Part shown: positions 1-11,307 of the stretch, piece by piece
Layout: each line of letters starts with the position of its first letter
Numbering within the stretch: the stretch's first letter is position 1
NCBI GenBank assembly: GCA_036927565.1
Contig: JAYESD010000001.1
Location: forward strand, 277,089,560 to 277,153,559
Reading direction: 5' to 3'
Origin: Tuctoria greenei
Lineage: Eukaryota; Streptophyta; Magnoliopsida; Poales; Poaceae
Length of the DNA: 64,000 nucleotides
The notes under the pieces: model-generated
Databases searched by the model: none
Told to the model about the DNA's origin: nothing
Seen by the model: the letters and a program-made list of their open reading frames with translations, nothing else
Made by a program: the position numbers and the translations under genes

Positions 1-87
1 AAATAATTCTTAGTTGATGTCTTTGGTGAAGAGTGTAGTGTCCACCCTCCCGATCTTGAATCCTTGCATGATCAAGAAATCCCGTAG

Positions 88-945
88 TCATTCATACCAC
101 GCCCTAGGTGCTTGCTTGAGCCCGTAGAGCACCTTGTGCAACCTAAACACATGATTAGGATTCCTCGGATCTTCAAACCCGGGAGGTTGTTCAACATAGA
201 CAAGCTCATTAATATAATCATTAAGAAATGCACTTTTCACATCCATTTGATAAAACTTTATGTTATGATGTGATGCAAAGGCAAGAAGTATACGGATGGC
301 TTCTAACCGAGCGACCAGAGCAAATGTCTCCCCAAAGTCTAGTCCTTCAACTTGTGAGAACCCCTTGGCCACAAGTCTTGCCTTGTTGCGGACCACCATG
401 CTGTTCTCGTCTTGTTTGTTGCGGTACGCCCACTTTGTTCCGATGACGTTCTTGTCCTTGGGTCGCTCTTCCAACACCCAAACTTCATTGCGGATGAAGT
501 TGTTAAGTTCTTCTTGCATGGCCATCACCCAATTTGGATCTTGGAGTGCTTCCTCAATGTGAGTGGGTTCTACACATGAAACAAACGAGTAGTGCTCACA
601 AAACGAAGCGACATGGCGAGAACGTGTACTTACTCCCCTTGACGGACTTCCGATAATTTGGTCCATCGGATGCGCCTTGGAGATGCGTCCATGCCTCATA
701 AGTTGTTGTGAAGCACTTGGCGATGGTGATGCGTGTTGCTCTTCTTGTGGTTGGACTTGATCATGGACTTCTTCTTCTTCTTGATGTTGTGTGGCTTGTG
801 AATCTTGAGTCAGCAATGGCTCATCCTTCTCTTCTTCGTAAACTTGAGGCGCCATAGATGTGTTGATGTTGGAACTTGAAGCTCCCCCTTGATCATGGCT
901 CTCCTCAACTTTAGGTTTGATGTCTCCAATGGTCATGTTCTTCAT
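88..945 (-). pseudogene. Element A reverse transcriptase, N-terminal part
   Basis: Copia reverse transcriptase (RVT_2 family) copying element RNA to cDNA. Visible landmarks are the VIGTKWAYRNKQDE block, the KARLVAKGFSQ motif, QMDVKSAFLN with the first catalytic Asp, the VYVEQPPGFEDP block and YGLKQAPRAWYE. The frame meets a TGA directly after RAWYE, where the family has a Cys codon, and homologous sequence continues to the left edge. The catalytic YVDD box lies outside the window. The first ~140 residues are the low-complexity integrase-RT linker. Confidence 0.85.
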
Positions 946-1043
946 AGCTTCTCGTAGAGGCTCATCATCTATTTCATCATGACTAAAACTCTCCTCTTGG
1001 GAGCCATTAGTTTCATCAAACTCAACATCACAACTTTCCTCAA

Positions 1044-1839
1044 CTAAACCGGAAGTTTGGTTGAATACTCGATATGCTTTTGAGTTTGATGCATAACCAA
1101 GAAATATACCAACATCACATCTTCTTTCAAACTTACCGAGCCTTTTCTTGCGGTAGATGTAACACTTGCACCCAAATACTCAAAAATAGGAGATGATGGG
1201 CTTTCTCCCAATGAGAAGCTTGTATGGGGTCTTTTGAAGTAGTCGATGAAGGTAGACCCTATTTGCGGCATGGCACGCCGTGTTGATTGCTTCGGCCCAA
1301 AACTTCTCGGACGTGCCATAGTCATCAAGCATTGTTCGTGCAAGAGTGATGAGAGTCTTGTTCTTCCTTTCAACGACACCATTTTGTTGAGGAGTATACG
1401 TGGCCGAAAACTCATGCTTCACACCTTCACGATCACACCACTCCCCAATGTTGTAGTTCTTGAATTTGGTGCTGTTGTCACTCCGGACCTTGATGATGGG
1501 AAGTTGAAATTCCCTTTGAGCACGGTTGGCGAAGGTCTTGAACACTTCCGAAGTTTCACTCTTGTCACCTAGAAACAAAGTCCAAGCATAGCGAGTGTAG
1601 TCATCAACTATAACAAGACAATAGAGGTTACCGCCAAGACTTTGATATGTGGACGGTCCGAAGAGGTCCATGTGGAGTAGCTCAAGTGGCTTGGAGGTTG
1701 ACACCATTGTCTTCATCGGGTGGTGTGAAGCAACTTGCTTCCCGGCTTGACAAGCGCTACAAAGCTTGTTCTTCTCAAATGTGACATCCTTCACGCCGAT
1801 CACCATCCCAAGCTTGAATGACTTCTTGAGCTTGCTCAT
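1044..1839 (-). pseudogene. Element A integrase
   Basis: Copia integrase with part of the GAG-pre-integrase zinc region (LCSACQAGKQ) followed by the DDE core: Asp in LHMDLFGP, Asp in KVRSDNSTKF and Glu in the PQQNGVVERKNKT block. The core reads continuously from 1839 to 1180 and then shifts frame; the overlapping piece to 1044 repeats part of it in a second frame. NSTKF replaces the usual NGTEF, a sign of decay. It would insert the cDNA into host DNA together with the RT product. Confidence 0.85.
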
Positions 1840-2046
1840 CCCAATGTGCGTTGTGCGTCGATGTCATAGCCAACCCAAACTCGTCTTAGTGAAAAGACAA
1901 GTGGTCAAGCTAGCATCCTTGTTGGAGAAGTCTACTAGGTAGAGATGTCCATGCTGAAATCCTTTGAAGATTTGTTCTTGGCTTGTTTCACTACTCACAA
2001 CAACATTATTTTTGCTAAAGGTGCACGTTAGTCCAAGATCACATAA

Positions 2047-2289
2047 TTATGCAATAGAAAGTAAATTAAAACTAAGTGACTTAACGTACAATACATTGGA
2101 AATAGATAAATCATTTGAAATAGCAATTTTACCTAACCCAATTACCTTGCCCTTAGAGTTATCACCAAAGGTTACTTGTTCATCATTGCCTGGGTTTTCT
2201 ATGGTGGTGAACATACCATCATTGCCGGTCATATGTTGAGTGCACCCGCTATCGAGTACCCAATGCTTTCCTCCGACTTTGTAGTTCAC
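2047..2289 (-). pseudogene. Element A aspartic protease
   Basis: Retropepsin-like protease of a copia element. The catalytic triplet sits in WVLDSGCTQHMTG, followed by the flap-like VTFGDNSKGKVIGLGKI and the LLSIA segment. It is cut short by a frame break before the GAG-pre-integrase region. It follows the gag stop (2304-2306) by only a few nucleotides and is in a different frame from gag. Confidence 0.8.
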
Positions 2290-2303
2290 CTACACACATG
2301 AAT

Positions 2304-4430
2304 TCAATTTTTAACTTTAGGCACCCAAGCCAACTTAGGTCCTTGTATGTGTGATAAAAGTGTCTTTGGGACCCAAAGTTGCTTGGGGAGCTTCCCCTTC
2401 ATGCCCTTTATGTCCTTGCCAATGAACCTTGCCTTCACTTTGCCGTCTACTTTACTCAAGAGATAATAATGATCATTGAAAATAGACTTGTAGTTAGTAG
2501 GCAATTTTGGAGAAGGTCGGTTGGAAGAGGACACTCCCTTGTATGGTGACCGGTGACCTCACAATGTTGGCAATAGGAACCAACTTCCTTGATGAAGCTT
2601 GTTCTAAGCTCCGGTGAGGGCACCTTTCCTTTGTTAGGCACCGGGAAGGATCCAAGTCCTCTCTTGTTGAAGGTCTTTGCTTGTTGGAAGAGGATTTCCT
2701 TGTGCTTGACTTCTCCTTTTGATAGTCTTGCCACACTAGTGCAAAGACTTTAAATTTCTTCCAACAAGTCCTTCTCCCTAGCATTCTCTTTCAAGGGCAA
2801 AGACTTGTACAAGACATTAGTGACATGAGGAGTAATGGATACCTTATCATTAAGAGTTTGTTTCTTTACATTTTTTCAATTCTTGATCAAGCACTTCATA
2901 AGCAAGGTTAAGTATTTGATGCTCTTGAATTAACTCATTGTGCTTACCCAAGAGTGCTTGGTGGGCTAAGTCAAGCTCATGATGATCTAGCTTGATTTGA
3001 GCCTTATCCTCCTCAATTTGCTTGACATGGGATTTGAGCGTGTCATGCTCCTTAAGTATGCTTTCATACTTGTCAAGCAAATCGAGGTTAGCGCTCTCAA
3101 GCTTAGTACGAGTTTCTTCAAGAGCCTTAACCTTACTCTTTTCCCTCTTAATGATAGTGTGATATTCATTTATTAGTGAAGTTAAATCCTCGGGGGAAAG
3201 CTCATCATCGCTAGAGTCATCACATACCTTAGTGTTACCTTTAGCCATGAGACACATGGGAGGTGGATGAAGAGATGAGTCATCATTGTTGGCAATGGCA
3301 AGGTTGGCCAAATTTTCTTCTTCCTCTTCACTCTCTTCATCACTTGATTCTTCGTCGGTGATCCATTCATTTGCCTCACACATGAACACCTTTTGTGGTC
3401 CTTTTCTTTTCTTTGGGAAGAGTTTTGCTTTCTTGCCCTTGTCATGTTTCTTCTTCCCAAATGATCTTTGTTTGGGTTTGACCTCTTCCTCATCATCTTC
3501 ACTATCTTCGAGCTTGCGATGCTTGCTCTTGTGGTTCTCTCTTCTTTTGTCCGGTTTTGGACAATCATAGGAGATGTGGTCTTGATCACCACAATTATAG
3601 CAAGTCTTGTGGTCATCTCTCCTTGGTAGGGACGCTTTCTTCTTGGGATCAAAGGTGTATCTCTTCTTGGCAATCTTGAAGTTCAAGCGAGAGAACTTTC
3701 TCATCATCAATGCAATCTCATCATCGTCATCTTCACTTGATGCTTGCTCTTCTTCACTTGAGCTAGGCTCAACCACCTTCTTTTTCTTGAGACTTGTTTT
3801 CTTGGTGGAGGCCTTTAGAGCAATTGTCTTTGAAGATGATTGTTCCATCATCCCAAGTACACTCATCTCATGAGCGTGAATATCTCCAATAAATTCTAAA
3901 ACTTCAATGTGGTCAAGAGATTCTTTTTGAAGCATGGAGTTGATGATGTTGTACTTCGGCTTGGGAAGAAGCATAAGAATCTTGCGGTTGATGAGTCCTT
4001 TGCCAAGAGAGGCAATGTCAAGAGCATTAATTTCTTCAATAAGCACATTCAAGCAAGAGAACATTTCATTGACATTTTCATGAGGTAGCATTTTAAACTC
4101 ATCATATTTGGCTTTAAGCATATGATATTTTAGTTCTTTGACACGAGAAGAACCCTCATGAATTTCTATCAAGCAAGCCCAAATTTCACAAGCCTTTTCT
4201 TTGCTAGCAATCCTAGCAAACACATCTTAACTAATGCATTCATAAATTGCATTCCTAGCTTTAGCATCCCACTTGATTTGATCACCAACATAATTGTGCT
4301 CACCAAACCCCGCATGGGTCGCTTCCCATACTTCGGGAGCAATAGCCTCTAGATAATCGTGCATGTGTGCTTTCCAATAGGCAAAATTCTTGCCCTCGAA
4401 GATAGGAACCGAACCCCCAATCTTGGTCAT
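2304..4430 (-). pseudogene. Element A gag polyprotein, broken
   Basis: Capsid/nucleocapsid precursor. The start (MTKIGGSVPIFEGKNFAYWK, 4430) lies about 45 nt inside the primer-binding site. A stop at 4227-4229 separates the first 67 residues from a 457-residue frame (4223-2850) with the UBN2/DUF4219-type gag fold, a lysine-rich stretch, the CCHC knuckle CYNCGDQDHISYDC and a C-terminal coiled coil rich in E, K and L. Gag then continues through frameshifted pieces to 2304, where the frame ends WVPKVKN. The acidic runs around the knuckle are typical of long SIRE-type gags. Confidence 0.85.
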
Positions 4431-4476
4431 TTGAGCTCTCTAGCGGTGAAGCTAGAATGATACAATGAGCAACCTT

Positions 4477-4488
4477 GCTCTGATACCA
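4477..4488 (-). promoter_or_regulatory. Element A primer-binding site (tRNA-iMet type)
   Basis: Read on the minus strand this is TGGTATCAGAGC, the standard plant copia primer-binding site complementary to the initiator tRNA-Met 3' end. It lies two nucleotides inside the LTR edge at 4491. Confidence 0.9.
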
Positions 4489-4490
4489 AT

Positions 4491-5925
4491 TGTAAGGATC
4501 GAATGCCCAAGAGGGGGATGAATTGGGCTTCTTTTCAAAAATTAAAGCAATACAATTAATTACTAAAAGCCCAATTCCCTACGCAAACAACCTATGCATT
4601 CAAGTGACTAGTAACTTTGCGGTATATGAAATGCATAAGTGTAAAGTGAGAGTAAGAGAATGCAAACTCCCAAGGAGACATGAAGATTTATCCCGTGGTT
4701 CGGCAAGATCGTCAAGATCTTCCTACATCCACGTTGTGGCACCCACCGAAGGGTATAGCCACACCCAAGTCACCGAAACTAGGGATCTTCACTATTCTTC
4801 TCTGTTTGCCAACCTCGTCAAGGTGGAGCTCAAGCCTTGTACAATTTGGTTCCTCCGGGCTTCCACAACCGTCTTGGCAAGCTCCGAAAGTCTCTCTCAA
4901 TTACAATCACTAAGGGAGACTCCCTTACAGCTCTCACTACACTGGAGATTCTAATCACCAAGAATGGAGGCACACAAGCACTATCTCTAGCTAGTTCTAG
5001 CCTATCTCTTGGTGTGTAAGTGGTGTAGATGATGTAGAAGTGGTAGCACAATGTCTTGAATGCTTGAGAATGTGTAGAGTATGTCTAGTAGTCAAGACTT
5101 GTCGAATAGACTGGTTAAAGGGGTATAAATAGCCAGCCTCCACGAAATAGCCGTTAGAAAAGTAGGCTGACATCACTGTTCTGCGAACACCGAATGATCC
5201 GATGCTCCCCCTTCAGTTATCATCGGTCAAATCCAAATTAGCTGATGTCCTTGTGTCAGATATGACCGTTGTTAGACCGATGTTACACTTGTCTTCTCAT
5301 CGGATGATCCGGTGGCACTTCCTCCAAAATTGGTTCGAACTTGATGCTTACTGGAGTGATTGACCGATGTGTTTATAGTTGTACATCGGATGGTCCGATG
5401 GTACACTTGGTCCAAAGAGATTGCTTACTGTACTGATGGACCGATGTAACATGCCCTTCATCATCGAATGATCCGGTGAGTACTTGAATCTGATGTCTTC
5501 TTCTTCTGCTGAACCAACTCGACCGATGTGTAGTTTTCTGGAAACATCGGTTGATCCGGTGAGTTGATTTTGTTTGCTTAGAGTTGTTCTAAGTGAATCT
5601 TTTGGAATTTTCTCGAGCGACCTCTTATACATTGGTTTGAAATATTCTTCTGATGATTATCAAGCGTTGATTGCTGTCAATATTGATTGAATAATTTTGA
5701 CATGTGAGCTTTTTCTTCTATTCTTCATAACATTGATTGATCTCATAAAGTGATTGTTTAGGGGTCTCCAATTGTATCCAGTGATCAGTAGAAGATATTC
5801 ATATTCATATAGATTTTATTGTAATGAGTGATACGAGAGACCTTGCATCCACAAATTCATTAGTAAAATCCAACTGTTGTCATTAATCATCGAAACCATA
5901 CCTCATGGGGGCCTAGATGCTTTCA
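4491..5925 (-). repeat. Element A 5' LTR, 1435 bp
   Basis: Bounded by TG...CA: on the minus strand it starts TGAAAGCATCTAGG (from 5925) and ends at 4491 next to the primer-binding site. A TATTTATA-type box lies near 5127-5136. The 5170-5560 part holds at least five degenerate palindromes of the form CATCGGATGATCCGATG interleaved with ACCGATGT half-sites. The partner 3' LTR is outside the window. Confidence 0.85.
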
Positions 5926-6025
5926 GTTATTCAGCACTCTAATATTTTATATACATATTTGTATTTCAATGCAACTTATTATGTTATTATAATTCTTATT
6001 TATTAGATTTCACGGGAAATTTTCG

Positions 6026-7477
6026 ATGGAAGAAGAAATGTGCATTGTGGATAGTTGCACCACAAACTCTATACTTAGTGATACAAAATATTTTCAGACT
6101 CTAACTAGGAGGTCAGGAAATGTTTTGACCATCGCAGAACGCGATGCGACAATAGTTGGCCCTGGAGAAGCCACTATTACACTTCCTAATGGGACACAAG
6201 TGATGATTGAAGATGCTTTATTGTATCCTGATTCTACGCGAACTCTCATAAGTTTTAGAGATATTCGGAAAAATGGGTTACATATACATACCCATGAAGA
6301 AAATAAAGAAGAATTTTTTCTTATTTCAAAATCTTCCGAATATGGCCAAGAAGTTCTACAAAGAATTTCTTCTACTCCATCTGGATTGTACTTTACATAC
6401 ATAAAACCCGTACCATATGTTGCATACAAGGTAATTTTCCAAAATGTTGATACATTTAAGACTTGGTATTCACACCTAGGCCACCCCGGGATAGGGAGGA
6501 TGCGAAAAATTATTGGAAATTTCACCGGCCATGATTTAAAGAACACTAAATTTCCAAAATCTAATGATTTTATGTGTACTTCATGTGCTATGGGCAAGTG
6601 GATCTTGCGACCTTCTCCACTCAAGATCTATGCTGAACCATTAAAGTTACTTGAAAGAATTCAAGGTGATATTTGTGGACCCATACAACCAATGTGTAGT
6701 CCATTTAGATACTTCATGGTTTTAATTGACGTATTTACTAGATGGTCGCACGTGTGTTTATTATCTACACGTAACTATGTTTTCACCAAATTTATGATAT
6801 AAGTCATAAGGTTGAAAGCAAATTATCCTGGATATAGGATTAAGAGTATCCGTATGGACAATGCTGCTGAATTCTCATCTCGAGCCTTTAATGATTATTG
6901 TATGGCTCAAAGAATTGAAGTACAATATTCTGTTCCATATGTTCACACACAAAATGGTTTAGCAGAATCTCTAATAAAGAGGGTTAAACTCATATCTAGG
7001 CCACTATTACAAGGATGCAATTTACCAACATCTTGTTGGGGTCATGCAGCTTTACACGCTGCTGATCTTCTACAATTAAGACCAACTGCATACCATATCA
7101 CCTCCCATTTACAACTTGTACCTGGAGATCAACCCAATATCTCTCATCTGCGAAAATTTCGATGTGCTGTATACACACCAATTTCACAACCTAAGCGAAC
7201 TTCTGTGGGCCCTCACAGGAAATTAGGAATATACGTGGGATATCAGTCCCCGTCTATTATTAAATACCTGGAGCCTTTAACAGGAGATTTATTCACGACC
7301 TGGTTCGCTGATTGTATTTTTAATGATGATCATTTCCCCGCTTTAGAGGGAGATAATAAATTTATTAATGACCACCGAGAAATAAATCGGGATGACAAGT
7401 TCATCCTAAATGTTGATCCATGTATAAAGGAAACTGCTTCAAGTTCAGAAAATTATATATTTACAGCAAATTGCTAG
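6026..7477 (+). pseudogene. Element B protease and integrase, broken
   Basis: Starts with a protease-like segment (CIVDSCTTNSIL, with DSC in place of DSG/DTG) and the FRDIRKNGLHI block. Then come the GAG-pre-integrase zinc region (WYSHLGHPG...CTSCAMGK), the integrase first Asp (RIQGDICGPI) and, after a frame break at 6800, IRMDNAAEF and HTQNGLAESLIK. In the last motif the catalytic Glu is retained. A stop at 6800-6802 and the altered protease motif show it is non-functional. Confidence 0.85.
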
Positions 7478-7786
7478 TAACCTGCCAGATGCATTTACTG
7501 ACTATAATAATATCACAAAGTCTTTGAATCCTGCTGTCAATGCACCTTGCCGAGTGGAGATACTATTAAAAACCACTCAACCTCTAAAAAAGGGGGAGCA
7601 AGTAAAGGAATAGATGATTCAAGCAAGCGTCCAAAGACTAAACCTTCCTCGAGGAAAGTAAATGCAAGTCAACAAAATGTTAGCATACATCAAAGGAATA
7701 TTTTAAATCATTTATTCAGCCCTCAAGTGCGTACTATAGAGCAGACTGGACAATCTGAAAATCCTGATTATTCTATGTTGGGAAGT

Positions 7787-7846
7787 CAAAAAGAATGTTG
7801 GGAAGTCAAGAAGAATTACAGGAGAAGTCAAGAAGAATTACAGGGG
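7787..7846 (+). repeat. Short local duplications in element B
   Basis: The unit GGAAGTCAA(A/G)AAGAAT is repeated and followed by a second unit, GAAGTCAAGAAGAATTACAG, in tandem. It lies in the integrase-RT linker and looks like replication slippage. Confidence 0.6.
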
Positions 7847-7989
7847 ATAAGAGAAATTTCCATCAATTATACTAGTTGTGAAGAATTACTTGACCGTAGT
7901 ACAACGGTTGTCAACTCATGCTTTTCAACTATGATAGCTGATCTTCTCTAAGATCCTGATCCTAAGACCATGGCAGAGTGTAAACAACG

Positions 7990-9558
7990 CTAAGACTGGA
8001 TCAAATGGAAAGAAGCAATCAAGGTAGAACTTGACTCACTTAAAAAGATAGAGCTATTCAGTAACGTAATACCTACTCCACCTCGAACCTATCCTGTTGG
8101 GTTTAAATGGGTTTTCGTCCGAAAACGGAATGAGAACAATGAGGTTGTGAGATACAAGGCAAGGCTAGTTGCACAAGGGTTTATGCAGAGACCCGACATT
8201 GATTTCAATAAAACATATTCTCCTGTTATGAATGGAATAACTTTCCGATACTTGATATCTCTAGCAATACAAAAACATCTATCTTTGTAGTTGATGGATA
8301 TCGTGACTGCATATTTATATGGATCGCTACATTCGGATATTTATATGAAGGTTCCCGATGGGATACCCATACCGAATGGAAAAGTAGATCGCAACATGTT
8401 TTGTGTTGAACTCAACAAGTCATTATATGACTTGAAACAGTCTGGAAGGATGTGGTATAACCGACTGAAGGAGTTCCTTTTAACCAAAGGCTACTCTACT
8501 AATGATGATTGCCCTTGTGTCTTCATTCGAAGATCCTCAACTGGTTTTTGTATCATATCAGTATATGTTGATGATTTAAATATCATTAGCACTGAGAATG
8601 ACATTAAAGAGACACACAATCATTTTAAAACGGAATTCGAGATGAAGGATTAGGTAAAACTAAATTTTGCTTGGGTTTACAACTCGGGCACCTTCACACG
8701 GACATTCTCGTACACCAATCAACTTATGTTCAAAAAGTATTGGAGAAATTCAATATGAACAAAACATATCCATCTAAAACTCCTATGGTAGTAAGAGGCT
8801 TAGAAAGGGACACAGATCCATTTCGGCCATGCCAAGAAGGAGAAGAAGTTTTGGGTTCTGAATACCCATACCTTAGCGCAATTAGTGCACTTATGTATCT
8901 TGCAAATAACACAAGACCCGATATTGCTTTTGCAGTAAATTTATTAGAAAGATATAGTAGCGCTCCTACAATACGTCACTCGAATGGAGTGAAAAATATT
9001 TTAAGATACCTTCAAGGTACACAAGATCTTGAACTATTCTTTCCAAAGAAACAAGATCTAAATCTCATTGGCTATGCCGATGTAGGTTATTTAAGTGATC
9101 CCCACAATGGTAGATCACAAACTGATTTCGTATTTTTATACGAACAAATAACAATTTCTTAGAAGTCTTCTAAACAGACTCCAATTGCTACGTCTTCTAA
9201 TCACTCTGAAATCATAGCATTATATGAGGTCGCACGTGAATGTGTTTGGCTACGTAGAGTCATTAATCATATCCAAATCTCAAGTGACATTGAGCCCACT
9301 GAGTCACCAACCATTATCTATGAAGATAATGCAACTTGCATTGCTCAGATGCAGTCAAGTTATGTGAAAACTAATGTTACTAAACACATAACACGGAAAC
9401 TCTTTTATCCACATGAACTTCAGATGAATGGAGAAATTGATCTCCAACAAACTAAGTCATGTGATAATTTAACTGATTTATTCACTAAGTCTCTACCATA
9501 CTTCACATTTTCCAAATGTGTCAAAAGAATAGGTATGCGTAAACTTAGAGATTTATAA
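7990..9558 (+). pseudogene. Element B reverse transcriptase and RNase H, broken
   Basis: RT begins around KWVFVRKRNENNEV and KARLVAQGFMQ. A TAG at 8288-8290 interrupts the catalytic block just before LMDIVTAYLYGS, where the family reads QMDVVTAYLYG. The YVDDLN catalytic box is intact (about 8561-8578). A frame break at 8651 precedes the LMYLANNTRPDIAFAVNLL segment, and a stop at 9160-9162 precedes the RNase H part (SNHSEIIALYEVARECVWLR, YEDNATCIAQ). The product ends at 9558, shortly before the putative polypurine tract and 3' LTR. Confidence 0.85.
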
Positions 9559-9572
9559 GGTTTAGGAGGGAT

Positions 9573-10082
9573 TTTATCATAAGAGCTTCATGACCATTGT
9601 ATCAAATTGTACTCTTTTTCTTATGTGAGTTTTTTACTTTTAATAGTTTTCTTACAATAAGTTTTAATGAGGCAATGAGAATGCAAAATAATGTCAGCTT
9701 TCTTATTTTTCCCACATGAGTTTTTATATAAAAACATATATGACATTTAAATGTTGTGTTTTTTTCTTATTTTAATAATATTTTCAGGAATTTTTACACA
9801 AGCATTCAATTATATATATCTTCAAATTTTTCCCACTGGGTTTTTTGAAGATTATAGCCATTGGCAAGGAGTTCAAGTGCTCAAGAGTGAGTGTTGCAAT
9901 ACAATTTTGACATGTGATCACTTGAAGAGTCATATGTAGTTGTAACTTCTTCCATCTAAGAGTCATGTCTCCTCTCCAATGGCCACCATCACATGTATAA
10001 ATAGAAGACAAGTGAATGAATAAAACATAGTTTGAATCATTGTATTATTGTCATTGTCTCTCTCTCAATTTCGATCACAACA
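9573..10082 (+). repeat. Element B 3' LTR (approximate)
   Basis: A purine-rich stretch (TTTAGGAGGGA, 9561-9571) after the pol stop fits a polypurine tract. The following ~510 bp has LTR-like features: a TATAAATAG box near 9996, AATAAA near 10019, and a CT-rich end at ...CACAACA (10082). No second LTR is in the window, so both boundaries are estimates, and the expected TG start appears to be mutated. Confidence 0.5.
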
Positions 10083-10846
10083 GATAGAATACACGCAGAC
10101 GACGGGAACAAATGGCTACAGGCTACCTCATCGAGATGCCTCACTTCGTCTCGCCAGCTGCCCAGCTAAGCTGCGGTTCAATTGCTGCGGACTGTGGGGC
10201 GCCCACAAAGGCAAGCACATACCGGCACAAACCTCCTCGTCGAGACGTAGACAGATTATAGACGCTAACCATGGCGATTAGATAAATTGTTTTCTACAAC
10301 TCTGCATATGCATTTTTCTTTGTTGTGATTAGATAAATTATTTGTATTCTGATTTTATTTATTCTCACCAAAAAATTATTTGTGTATCTGACAAAGAGAC
10401 AATATCAGTGACTTCTCAGTTAAAATTGTTGAAACACAAAATGTAAAGTATACAATATGGTCTACTTACTTCTCAAATTGATATTGCTTCAATCGGTGGC
10501 AACAACAAGTGTTGAAAGAGTAGTTTCTACAATAATTTGGTTAAAACAAAATTAAAAAATAAGTTGAGTTATAATTTTTTCGATGATTGTCTGATCACAT
10601 TCATTTAGATGAAGATGATATAATCAATACATTTGTATCATTTAGAAAAGCGACGGTTAAATAAATCTGAGAGGTAGTATTATAAATCTATATCATGACT
10701 AAATCTATAATGTAATTTATTTAATATAATTTGTGTCATGTTATTTATTTTTTATAATGAATTATGTTACAAAATTGAAAAAAAGTTCCGTGGAATGGTT
10801 TGTAATTTTTTTTAGCATACTCTGTAGTAAAATCCTGGGGCCACTG
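10083..10846 (+). mobile_element. Decayed hAT transposon fragment with transposase C-terminal remnant
   Basis: At about 10497-10665 the translation, with one frame change, gives ATTSVERVVSTI then KTKLKNKLSYNFFDDCL. This matches the hAT transposase dimerisation block (SVERxFSxxxxIKTxLRNxxxxxxLNDxLV). The right end near 10820-10846 (AAAATCCTGGGGCCACTG) resembles the common hAT end CAGTGGCGGAGCCAGG read in reverse. The left end is missing, apparently where element B is inserted. The 10083-10290 part is more GC-rich and unassigned. Confidence 0.5.
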
Positions 10847-11307
10847 ACTGAACACCTTGTGGCAACATGATAGGGATTCTGCTAACTCGGACTCGCCCAG
10901 TTTGCAGGAACTGGTAAGGCAGGCACAGCATCTATTAAAACAGCAAGTTGAGAGGTGACGAGAAAAACTGTTAAGCAAGGGTATCATGTCAGGTTAACCA
11001 ACAAAGCAACAGCCTATATCAAACGGAGAGCCTGGCATGCTGATCAAATACTAAAATACATCATGAGCTCTTGAGGTGGAAAGGCAACGATCTGTAGAGA
11101 AAAAAATATAATGATATTAGCAGTTATGAACAAATATGTGATCGTCAGATGTATTGCTCATTGAAGCATGAAACCATGTTACAATAATTTTCTAAAAGGG
11201 CTCCTGCAACAGTGGTTATCATGAGACCTGCTAGGAAACAGATGTATTTGCAAGGCTACAAAATAATCCATCAAGGAACTGAGTACTGACCAACTCTGGG
11301 ATGGATA
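10847..11307. other. Downstream region of the PTH2 gene, no coding feature seen
   Basis: No reading frame or repeat that I recognise. Part of it should be the 3' UTR of the minus-strand peptidyl-tRNA hydrolase gene ending at 11308. Confidence 0.5.

Larger units (their letters stand above)
1..5925 (-). mobile_element. Copia LTR retrotransposon A, SIRE/Maximus-like, partial at left edge
   Basis: Minus-strand Ty1/copia element. Reading leftward from its 5' LTR (5925 to 4491) come a primer-binding site matching the initiator tRNA-Met 3' end, gag with a CCHC knuckle, then protease, integrase and the first half of reverse transcriptase, which runs off the window. Domain order PR-INT-RT defines copia. 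The long LTR and the coiled-coil tail of gag after the zinc knuckle suggest the SIRE/Maximus lineage (inference). Stops and frame changes interrupt every part, so the copy is probably dead. It sits inside copia element B, whose protease region starts just right of 5925. The right-hand target-site copy would be GTTAT (5926-5930); the left copy is outside the window. Confidence 0.9.
5926..10082 (+). mobile_element. Copia LTR retrotransposon B, 5' part lost to insertion of A
   Basis: Plus-strand, strongly decayed copia element. Only protease to RNase H and the 3' LTR are present; the 5' LTR and gag would lie left of element A. It is more AT-rich than elements C to E and has stops and frameshifts throughout, so it is older than A, which is inserted in it. 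I do not assign a lineage. Confidence 0.8.

Noticed and set aside
4523..4954. Open frames within the LTR of element A
   Set aside because: They lie wholly inside an LTR with no family-like protein; chance frames in GC-mixed repeat DNA.
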